Source of the DNA: CAILHX01 sp964511385
GTDB lineage: Bacteria > Pseudomonadota > Gammaproteobacteria > Burkholderiales > Methylophilaceae
DNA: 64,000 bases
NCBI GenBank assembly: GCA_964511385.1
Contig: CAZEFE010000003.1
Coordinates: 243,646 to 307,645, forward strand
Direction: 5' to 3'
This document shows positions 54,544 to 62,106 of the stretch, in pieces. The position numbers and the translations under genes were made by a program. Every line of letters starts with the position of its first letter. Position 1 is the stretch's first letter. The notes beneath the pieces are model-generated. The model did no database searches. It was not told where the DNA came from and saw only the letters and a program-made list of their open reading frames with translations.

Positions 54544-56064
54544 ATGCCGGCGCACGCACTCAAGCTCAACGACTATCCCGCGACCTTCCCGCTGGCGCGG
54601 TCGCTGCGGCGGCATATCCACTTTTACCTGGGGCCGACCAATTCCGGCAAAACCCACGAGGCGCTGATGGTGCTGCAACAGGCGCGGTCTGGCGTATACC
54701 TGGCGCCGTTGCGTCTGCTGGCGATGGAAATCCGCGGTCGGCTGGTGGATGCCGGCGTGCCGTGCAACCTGGTGACGGGCGAGGAACGCGTGCTGATTCC
54801 CGGCGCGCGGCATACCGCCTGTACGGTGGAGATGATGCGGCCGGATGTTGAAGTGGACGTGGTCGTGATTGATGAAATCCAGATGTTGCAGGATGAAAGC
54901 CGCGGCTACGCCTGGACGGCGGCGCTGGTGGGGGCGCCGGCGAAACAGGTGTTTGTCTGCGGCTCCAATGCGGTAACCGAGCCGTGCCTGCGCGTGATCG
55001 AAGCCATGAATGAGACCTGCGAAATCACCCGGCTGGAACGCAAAACACCGCTGGTGCTGGAAAGCGAAGCGCTGAGCGGTGACCGCTACAGCCGCTGGAA
55101 ACTGAAGAAGCACATCCAGAAGGGCGACGCGGTGATTGCCTTTACGCGTAAGGATGTACTTACACTGAGTGCCAGGATCCGTCAGTGGGGTTTTGGCGTG
55201 GCGAGTATTTACGGGGCCTTGTCGCCGGAAGTACGGCGCACCGAGGCGCGCCGTTTCAACAGCGGCGAGGCGGAGGTGCTGGTGGCCACCGATGCCATCG
55301 GCATGGGGCTGAACCTGCCGATCCGGCGCGTGGTGTTTTCCACCACGCACAAGTTCGACGGCGTGGCGACGCGCGCACTGAACGCCACCGAAGTACGGCA
55401 GATTGCCGGGCGGGCGGGGCGTTACGGCATTTACCCTACCGGCTATGTCAATGCGTTTGAGAATGACGAGCTGCTGCACATCGAACACATGCTGGGCACT
55501 TCGGATATCGCCGAGCTGACCCGGCTGCCGATCACGCCCAACCTGTTCCATATGCAGACACTGTCGGATACCCGCCACAGCAACAGGATCGGCGAATTGC
55601 TGGCCTTTTTTGCCGAGCGCGTGGGCATCAGCAACCCGCTGTTTGAAACCGCCGCGCTGGGTGTGCATGTGGCACAAGGCCTGCTGATAGACGAACATGC
55701 GCCGGATTTGCCGCTGGCGCACAAGTTCGTGTTTTCCTGCGCGCCGGTGTCGCTGGACAAGGAGCATGAGCGGGATTATTTTCTGGCCTGCCTCAAGAGT
55801 TTTGCCGCAACAACCCGCCGTGCCTTACCTGCAGCCCCGGTTTGGCTGACTTCAACCAGTCCGCGCCACCTGGAAGAAGCCGAGAACCTGAGCAAGGATT
55901 TAAGCCTGTATGCCTGGCTGTCGTTCAAATTCCCGCAGGTTTTTTACCAGGGCGGCCAGGTGGCGGAGTTGCGCAGCCAAATCAGCCGCTACATCGAACA
56001 GGCGCTGCTGACGCAGGCCGGGTTTGGCGATACCAGCAAGGAACTGCTGTACGGGTATCGGTGA
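54544..56064 (+). CDS. SUV3-like DEIQ-box RNA helicase
   Basis: A 506-residue superfamily II helicase. Motif I is YLGPTNSGKTHEAL, motif II is the unusual DEIQM, and motif VI is QIAGRAGRYG; VGAPAKQVFVCGS lies between. The GPTNSGKT plus DEIQ combination and the TACTVEMM stretch are those of mitochondrial SUV3, which degrades RNA with PNPase. It also carries the SUV3-type C-terminal helical part. Bacterial copies are sporadic. Its role here is inferred. Confidence 0.87.
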   Translation: MPAHALKLNDYPATFPLARSLRRHIHFYLGPTNSGKTHEALMVLQQARSGVYLAPLRLLAMEIRGRLVDAGVPCNLVTGEERVLIPGARHTACTVEMMRPDVEVDVVVIDEIQMLQDESRGYAWTAALVGAPAKQVFVCGSNAVTEPCLRVIEAMNETCEITRLERKTPLVLESEALSGDRYSRWKLKKHIQKGDAVIAFTRKDVLTLSARIRQWGFGVASIYGALSPEVRRTEARRFNSGEAEVLVATDAIGMGLNLPIRRVVFSTTHKFDGVATRALNATEVRQIAGRAGRYGIYPTGYVNAFENDELLHIEHMLGTSDIAELTRLPITPNLFHMQTLSDTRHSNRIGELLAFFAERVGISNPLFETAALGVHVAQGLLIDEHAPDLPLAHKFVFSCAPVSLDKEHERDYFLACLKSFAATTRRALPAAPVWLTSTSPRHLEEAENLSKDLSLYAWLSFKFPQVFYQGGQVAELRSQISRYIEQALLTQAGFGDTSKELLYGYR

Positions 56065-56066
56065 GG

Positions 56067-56438
56067 CTATTTCAGCTCTTGTTCTGCAATGGGCCCGTAT
56101 ACCAGCTCTTCCATGCCCCAGAAACCGCCGATGGCATCCAGGTAATAAACACCATCATCCGCCGCCCGGTAGAGTTTGAAGGTGTAGGTCTTGTTGTTGT
56201 AAAACTGGTTGGGCTCGGTGAACACCAGCCGGAACGCTTTGCTCGCCTGCAGGTGCTTCCATTCCTCTTTATCCATGCGGTTGAACGGCAGCGGTATCTG
56301 GCTGCCTACCGCCAGGTATGGCTGATAGCGCAAGTTGAATGCCTGTTGCAGTTCCGCATCATCCCCTGCGCGAGAGGTGCCCAGATGCAGCAATAACAGC
56401 GTGCTGATCAGTGCGTTTGAAAATATTTTATAAAACAT
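56067..56438 (-). CDS. Exported hypothetical protein
   Basis: A 123-residue protein with a signal peptide (MFYKIFSNALISTLLLLHLG, cleavage after SRA likely). The rest is a soluble periplasmic domain (opening AELQQAFNLRYQPYLAVGSQ) without a motif that I recognise. It ends 2 bp from the end of the helicase gene, convergent. Start at 56438 chosen because it begins the signal sequence. Confidence 0.75.
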   Translation of the reverse strand: MFYKIFSNALISTLLLLHLGTSRAGDDAELQQAFNLRYQPYLAVGSQIPLPFNRMDKEEWKHLQASKAFRLVFTEPNQFYNNKTYTFKLYRAADDGVYYLDAIGGFWGMEELVYGPIAEQELK

Positions 56439-56623
56439 GTTGTTATGGCGCGCTGCCGGATGGTTTGCAGAAAGCTCATTTTCACCGTGCCAAAGCAATG
56501 ATGCAACCAGTAGAATGAATGCTGTAGGGATTGCAATTTTTTAAGCTTATTTGACCGAATGCCTATGTTCATTTTTAGCGTTCTGGTATATCTCTATCTA
56601 TATTCATTCCGTGTGAGTGCCAT

Positions 56624-58822
56624 ATGAAATTCATCAAGCCTGAAAATCTAAGCGGTGATTTCTGGGGTGGCCTGGCGGCCATGCTGGTGGCGCTGCCTTC
56701 GGCCATCGCCTTCGGGGTGACCATCTACTCGCCGCTGGGCGCGTCGTATGCGGCACAAGGCGCGCTGGCCGGTATTCTGGGCGTGACCGCGATTGGTTTG
56801 CTGGCATCCCTGCTGGGCGGCACCAACCGATTGATTTCCGCGCCCTGTGCGCCGGCAGCCGCGGTGCTGTCGGCATTCGTCATCGAATTCCTGCACCAGG
56901 GCAATTCCCTGGAATCCGCGCTGCTGATGATTTCCATGCTCGGCTTGCTGGCCGGGTTGCTGCAGGTGGGGTTCGGTACCATTGGGCTGGGTCGGCTGAT
57001 CAAATACATGCCTTATCCGGTGGTCAGCGGCTATTTGAGCGGGGTCGGCTTGTACATTATCGCCAGCCAGGTGCCCAAGTTCCTGGGCGCGCCCAAAGGC
57101 GTGCATTTCTGGGAATCGCTGGAATTATTCCATACCTGGAAATGGCAGGGCATCGTGGTCGGACTGGTGACCATTGTGGTGATGCTGGGTGCACCAAAAA
57201 TCACCAAGGCGGTTCCCGCCGCAATTCTGGCCTTGCTGGGCGGTGTGGCTGCCTATTTCGGGCTGGGCTTGCTGGATGGTTCCCTGCTGGCACTGGATGG
57301 CAACGCGCTGGTGGTGGGTGCCCTGAGCAAGGGTGGCGGCAGTTTCACCGACGCAATGATCGGACGGTTTAATGCCCTGGGCGGCCTGAGCCTGCCTGAC
57401 CTTCACAGCCTGCTGTTCCCAGCGCTGACGCTGGCGGTGCTGCTTTCCATTGATACGCTGAAAACCTGCGTGGTGCTGGATGCGTTGACGCGTTCGCGAC
57501 ATAACTCCAACCGCGAGTTGATCGGCCAGGGCATCGGCAATATCGCGTCAGCCACTATCGGCGGCATTCCCGGCGCTGGCACCATGGGCGCAACGCTGGT
57601 CAATCTGTCGGGCGGCGCCAGCAGCCGGCTCTCCGGGGTCATCGAGGGGGCATTGGCGCTGGTGGCGTTCATGCTGCTGGGTGCCGTGATCGCCTGGGTA
57701 CCGGTGGCGGCACTGTCAGGTATCCTGATCGTGATTGGTTTGCGCATGATTGATAAACATGCGCTGAACCTGCTGAAATCCAAGTCCACCGTGCTGGATT
57801 TCGTGGTGATTATCTCCGTGGTGATCGTGGCGCTGACGGTCAGCCTGATCGCGGCATCCGGGGTGGGTGTGCTGCTGGCCGTGGTGCTGTTCGTGCGCGA
57901 GGAAGTCGGCAATAAGATCATGCGCCGCAAGAGTTACGGCAATGAAACCTTCTCCAAGCAGATCCGGGTGCAGGAAGAAATGGAAATTCTTGCCAAACAT
58001 GGCGACCAGGCGGTGATCTTCGAATTGCAGGGCAGCCTGTTCTTCGGCACCGCCGACCAACTTTACACCATGCTGGAGCCGGAACTGAAAACGCGGCAGT
58101 ATGTGATCCTGGACATGCGCCGGGTACAGTCGGTGGATATGACCGCCGCCCACATGCTGGAGCAGATCAAAGACATCCTGGCCGAGCGCAAGGGTTATTT
58201 GCTGCTTAGCCAGATCCCCAAGAGCCTGCCCAGCGGCAAGGACATGAAACAGTATTTCGGCCAGATCGGCCTGGTACGCGAGGGCAGCCCGGTACTGGTA
58301 TTCAACGAACTGGATGAAGCCGTGGAATGGGTGGAAGACCGCATCATTGCCCAAGCCTCGATCCAGCGCGCGGAGGAAGTGCTGCTTGAACTGCACGAAA
58401 TTGAACTGTTCAAAGGCCGCAAGCCGGAAACCATCGCTGCCCTGGAAGGCTTCATGGAAAAGCGCTCCTATAAAGCCGGCGAAATGATTTTCGACGGCGG
58501 CGATACCGGCGACGAACTGTTCCTGATCCGGCGCGGAGAAGTGCGTATCCTGCTCAAGCTGGATGAAACCCACAGCCACCACATCAGTACCTTTGGCCGT
58601 GGCGCATTTTTTGGCGAAATGTCTTTCCTTGATGGAAAACCGCGCTCCGCCCGTGCCGTAGCCTATACCGACACTGATTTATATGGGCTCTCCAGAGCTG
58701 GGTTCGAGCGGCTCTCCGAAGAGCACAAAAAAATCGCGATCAGTCTGCTGGAAGGCCTTTCAAGAGTGCTTGCCGGACGCCTGCGTTTCGCCAACGCTGA
58801 GATTCATGCGCTGGATTCCTGA
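56624..58822 (+). CDS. SulP-family anion transporter with STAS and cyclic-nucleotide-binding domains
   Basis: A 732-residue fusion. A SulP/SLC26 permease with about ten to fourteen helices covers 1-430 (LSGDFWGGLAAMLVALPSAI, GIPGAGTMGATLVNLSGG), then a STAS domain (about 455-560, VILDMRRVQSVDMTAAHMLE), then a Crp-type nucleotide-binding domain (about 600-715, GELFLIRRG-like and the phosphate-binding GAFFGEMSFLDGKPRSARAV). It takes up sulfate, bicarbonate or another anion, perhaps controlled by cAMP or cGMP. Convergent with the secretion adaptor, 7 bp apart. Confidence 0.92.
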   Translation: MKFIKPENLSGDFWGGLAAMLVALPSAIAFGVTIYSPLGASYAAQGALAGILGVTAIGLLASLLGGTNRLISAPCAPAAAVLSAFVIEFLHQGNSLESALLMISMLGLLAGLLQVGFGTIGLGRLIKYMPYPVVSGYLSGVGLYIIASQVPKFLGAPKGVHFWESLELFHTWKWQGIVVGLVTIVVMLGAPKITKAVPAAILALLGGVAAYFGLGLLDGSLLALDGNALVVGALSKGGGSFTDAMIGRFNALGGLSLPDLHSLLFPALTLAVLLSIDTLKTCVVLDALTRSRHNSNRELIGQGIGNIASATIGGIPGAGTMGATLVNLSGGASSRLSGVIEGALALVAFMLLGAVIAWVPVAALSGILIVIGLRMIDKHALNLLKSKSTVLDFVVIISVVIVALTVSLIAASGVGVLLAVVLFVREEVGNKIMRRKSYGNETFSKQIRVQEEMEILAKHGDQAVIFELQGSLFFGTADQLYTMLEPELKTRQYVILDMRRVQSVDMTAAHMLEQIKDILAERKGYLLLSQIPKSLPSGKDMKQYFGQIGLVREGSPVLVFNELDEAVEWVEDRIIAQASIQRAEEVLLELHEIELFKGRKPETIAALEGFMEKRSYKAGEMIFDGGDTGDELFLIRRGEVRILLKLDETHSHHISTFGRGAFFGEMSFLDGKPRSARAVAYTDTDLYGLSRAGFERLSEEHKKIAISLLEGLSRVLAGRLRFANAEIHALDS

Positions 58823-58829
58823 TGTTCGA

Positions 58830-60128
58830 TCAGGCTTCTTTCATGGCTCGATGGAAGCTTTCGATAACCGGATCCAGCAGGTACCTGAGCGCTGAACGCT
58901 CACCAGTGACTATTTCGACCTGCGCCAACATGCCTGGCACTAGCGTCATTCGGTCTATGGAGTGCAGTTCTGAATCCGGAATTTCAACGCGGACTTTATA
59001 AAAGCTGCGGCCAGACTTCTCTTCTTTGACGGTATCTGGTGCAACTTGCTTGACGATACCGTTGAGCGCGAAGTGCCAGCGTGTTTTATACGCAGTTAAT
59101 CGCACCTTTGCGGACAACCCGGGGTGAACCACATCGATATCGTCGGGCGAAAGTTGCGCTTCAACAACAAGCTGATCGGAGGATGGGGTGATGTCGAGGA
59201 TAGCACCTCCCGGTGGGATTACGCCGCCCACCGTCATGAAGCGCAAACTGTTGACCACCCCGCTCTGGGGAGCGGTAACTTTCGTGCGAGCTAAGCGATC
59301 ACGAGCCACTGCCAGCTTTTCCAGTGCTGCATTATGAGCTTCTTCGGTTTTGCTCAAATCTTCAAGCACGCTGTTCAACCATTGTGTTTTGAGTTTGGAA
59401 ATGCCGACTTCGGCATCGGTGATTTTTTGCTTGGCACGGGCGACTTCGGCACGGTTCTCGGCAATGCTGGCCGCGGTTTCAGCTTTGCGACTTTCCAGTT
59501 GTAGTAATTTAGGGCGTGCGATATATCCTTTGTCGTACAGCCCGTGATTCAGCTTGAACTCTTCTTCAGCGCTGTCAGCCATTGCACTCAAGTAGGTTTC
59601 CTTGTTTTCCCACCCTACAAGTTCTGATTGGGCATCCACAATGCGGCGTTGTAGGCCATCAAGTTCTTTGTACAGTGCTTCGCGCCGGGCTTCAAACAGG
59701 CGGGCCTGATTAGCGACACTTGGGCTGACGGAGCGCAAAGGCGGCAAGCGGACGCCATCTCGCTCTGCCTTGAGTCGGGACAATAGCGCGCCTAGTGAGG
59801 CTTCTTCGCTGGCAACAATGGCGAGTTGGGCTTTTGCTTCGGTATCGTCCATTTCAATCAGTGTTTGCCCTGCTGTTACTGATTCGCCTTCTTTGACGGC
59901 GATGGTACGGATAATCCCGCCCTCAAGGTGCTGGATGGTCTTGGTTTTCCCGGCAGGAATAATTTCACCGGTGGCAATTGCTGCAGAGTTAATAGGCGCT
60001 AATGCTCCCCATAGGATAAAAATGCCTAGAGTGGCGCCCAGCACAACTGCAGCTGTGATTCCAGGGGCACGGAATGAAAGGGGGATCAAGCTGGCTTCAG
60101 GCTGCATTGCGGTCGTGCGGAACTGCAT
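58830..60128 (-). CDS. Type I secretion HlyD-family periplasmic adaptor
   Basis: A 432-residue membrane-fusion protein. One N-terminal membrane segment (GITAAVVLGATLGIFILWGA) is followed by the lipoyl half AGKTKTIQHLEGGIIRTIAV and a long coiled-coil (about 90-290), then the barrel and the C-terminal HlyD signature PGMLAQVEIVTGERS. It links the ABC transporter to TolC. It overlaps the end of the ABC gene, so both are one transcript. ATG at 60107 is an alternative start. Confidence 0.94.
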   Translation of the reverse strand: MQFRTTAMQPEASLIPLSFRAPGITAAVVLGATLGIFILWGALAPINSAAIATGEIIPAGKTKTIQHLEGGIIRTIAVKEGESVTAGQTLIEMDDTEAKAQLAIVASEEASLGALLSRLKAERDGVRLPPLRSVSPSVANQARLFEARREALYKELDGLQRRIVDAQSELVGWENKETYLSAMADSAEEEFKLNHGLYDKGYIARPKLLQLESRKAETAASIAENRAEVARAKQKITDAEVGISKLKTQWLNSVLEDLSKTEEAHNAALEKLAVARDRLARTKVTAPQSGVVNSLRFMTVGGVIPPGGAILDITPSSDQLVVEAQLSPDDIDVVHPGLSAKVRLTAYKTRWHFALNGIVKQVAPDTVKEEKSGRSFYKVRVEIPDSELHSIDRMTLVPGMLAQVEIVTGERSALRYLLDPVIESFHRAMKEA

Positions 60129-61791
60129 GTGGTTGTAGTTTTTTCATGATTTCCTGCCGTGGCCCAAACTGCTGCAACTGGCCATCTACAAGCACGGCGA
60201 TTATGTCGGCCAGACCGAGTAGCGAAGGGCGGTGACTGATGACAATCAGTGTTGCGCCGCGCGCCTTGGCTTTGGCGAGGCTTTCTGACAACGCGATTTC
60301 ACCATCGCTATCAAGATTTGCATTGGGTTCGTCCAGAACGATAAATTTTGGATCGCCAAATAAAGCACGTGCCAGCCCGATGCGTTGCCGTTGCCCGGCA
60401 GATAGCGCGGAACCTGCCGGACCAACCTCAGTGTCATATCCCTTGGGAAGCCGCACAATCAAGTCATGTGCAGAGGCTGCCTGGGCAGCGGCAATGATGG
60501 CTTCATCTTCGGCATTGGTAAAGCGGCAGATGTTTTGGCGTACCGTACCATTCATCAGTTGCACATCTTGCGGCAGGTATCCGCAATTGCGGCCAAAGTC
60601 ATCACGATTCCAGGCGTTTACATCGGCTCCGTCCAAGCGGATTACCCCCGATTTTGGCAGCCAGATACCACAAAGCAGTTGGGCCAGTGTCGATTTGCCT
60701 GCAGCAGAAGGCCCGATGAGTGCGAGAAATGTGCCGGGCTCAAGCTTGAAGGAAATACCTTTGATAGTGGGCTGGTCAGAGCCGGGTGGCATGAAAATCA
60801 CACGGTCCACTTCAATTTCGCCTTGAGGTGACGGCAGACGGATACCGGCGGGTGCGGTATTCTTTTTTAAGATATCTTCGAGCCGTTGATATGCCATGCT
60901 AACCCCTATCAATTGGCGACTTGCTCCGATCAGCAGTTCCATAGGCGCCAGAGCGCGGGAGGTCATGATATTGGCGGCAATCATTGCACCGATGGTAATT
61001 TCATTATGGATTGCAAGGTAAGCACCAATACCGGTCAAGGCAATATTCAGGAATAAGCGGGTACCTTTCGCGGCTGATGAAAATTGTCCGCTCAGAATAC
61101 CGGCGTGCGATGTTGAAGCCAGCGCCTCATGCTGCAGGGATTGCCAATAGGCAAATGCCTGGTCGTTCATGCCATGCGCCACGACAACGCTGGAGCCTTG
61201 CACCAGGCCATCCAACCGATTTTGTGCGCTTTGGGTTTTATTAAGCCCGACTTTGGTAACCGGCATGACGAATTTCTCGGTAGCCAGCGCAACGGCAATC
61301 AGCAGCAGTGCGCCAATCACCATCGCATGCCCCAGCCAAGGATGCATGAAATAAACCACCAGAATATAAATGGGTATTAATGGCGCATCAATCAAGGCGA
61401 CCAAGCCTTGAGGCGCAGAAATGAAGTTGCGTAACATCCCCAGATCGCGCATGGCTTGTAATGAATGGTCGCCAACACGGCTGGCTTTCAGCAGGATTTC
61501 ATCAAAAATACGCCGTTCAAAGGTCAGAGCTAGCCGATTGGATAATCTGAGCAACAATTGCCCGCGCAATCCTTCAAGCAAGGCGACGGAAATCATTGCA
61601 ATACAGACCCCCAGGGTGAGTACCCACAGGGTGTCCATGCTGTGAGAAAGCAGCACACGGTCAAAAATCTGCAGCGAATAAAGCGGCAGAGCCAACATTA
61701 GCAGATTGGTCATCAAGCTGATTCCCGCAACCAACCACAATCCGTGACGAACGGATTGAATAAACTGTCGCAAAGGAGTTAGACCAAGCAT
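60097..61791 (-). CDS. Type I secretion ABC transporter (PrtD-like)
   Basis: A 564-residue fused permease/ATPase with six helices in the first 300 residues and a nucleotide-binding domain: Walker A IGPSAAGKSTLAQLLCG, signature LSAGQRQRIGLARALF, Walker B FIVLDEPNANLD. It lacks the N-terminal C39 peptidase-like domain, as do PrtD-type RTX protease exporters. It starts at 61791 (MLGLTPLRQF); TTG codons upstream are possible. It is divergent from the RTX gene, its likely substrate. Confidence 0.93.
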   Translation of the reverse strand: MLGLTPLRQFIQSVRHGLWLVAGISLMTNLLMLALPLYSLQIFDRVLLSHSMDTLWVLTLGVCIAMISVALLEGLRGQLLLRLSNRLALTFERRIFDEILLKASRVGDHSLQAMRDLGMLRNFISAPQGLVALIDAPLIPIYILVVYFMHPWLGHAMVIGALLLIAVALATEKFVMPVTKVGLNKTQSAQNRLDGLVQGSSVVVAHGMNDQAFAYWQSLQHEALASTSHAGILSGQFSSAAKGTRLFLNIALTGIGAYLAIHNEITIGAMIAANIMTSRALAPMELLIGASRQLIGVSMAYQRLEDILKKNTAPAGIRLPSPQGEIEVDRVIFMPPGSDQPTIKGISFKLEPGTFLALIGPSAAGKSTLAQLLCGIWLPKSGVIRLDGADVNAWNRDDFGRNCGYLPQDVQLMNGTVRQNICRFTNAEDEAIIAAAQAASAHDLIVRLPKGYDTEVGPAGSALSAGQRQRIGLARALFGDPKFIVLDEPNANLDSDGEIALSESLAKAKARGATLIVISHRPSLLGLADIIAVLVDGQLQQFGPRQEIMKKLQPHAVPHDRNAA

Positions 61792-62106
61792 GGATGCCAA
61801 GATACCCGAATGAAAAGGCAAGGGCAATCCGGAAAACTAATTGGTGTGGTCGGGGCCGCCAAGAGCAAGATTTGACTGTTTTGGGCGTGCTGTCATGGAA
61901 TAATTGTTTTGTAACCGTATGAAATAAAACACTATGCTATAGTGATTATTCTAAATTTTTAGATGTTAGCTGAGCTTGCCTTATCGCTTTGGAGATGAAG
62001 CATGCCAGAGACACTGCTAAAAATTTTGGTATAAATTGATTGTAATTATTAACTGAGGTAAACCCCGGCTTTACCAGGATTACCTAATTTGAAGGGTCTA
62101 TAAATC
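61792..62106. other. Divergent spacer between secretion operon and RTX gene
   Basis: An AT-rich 315-bp region. It contains an inverted repeat GGTAAA/TTTACC at 62057-62075 (7-base loop), ACTATGCTATAGTG at about 61931 with palindromic character, and GAAGGG at about 62091 as the RTX ribosome site. Opposed promoters must lie here; I cannot fix them further. Confidence 0.45.
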
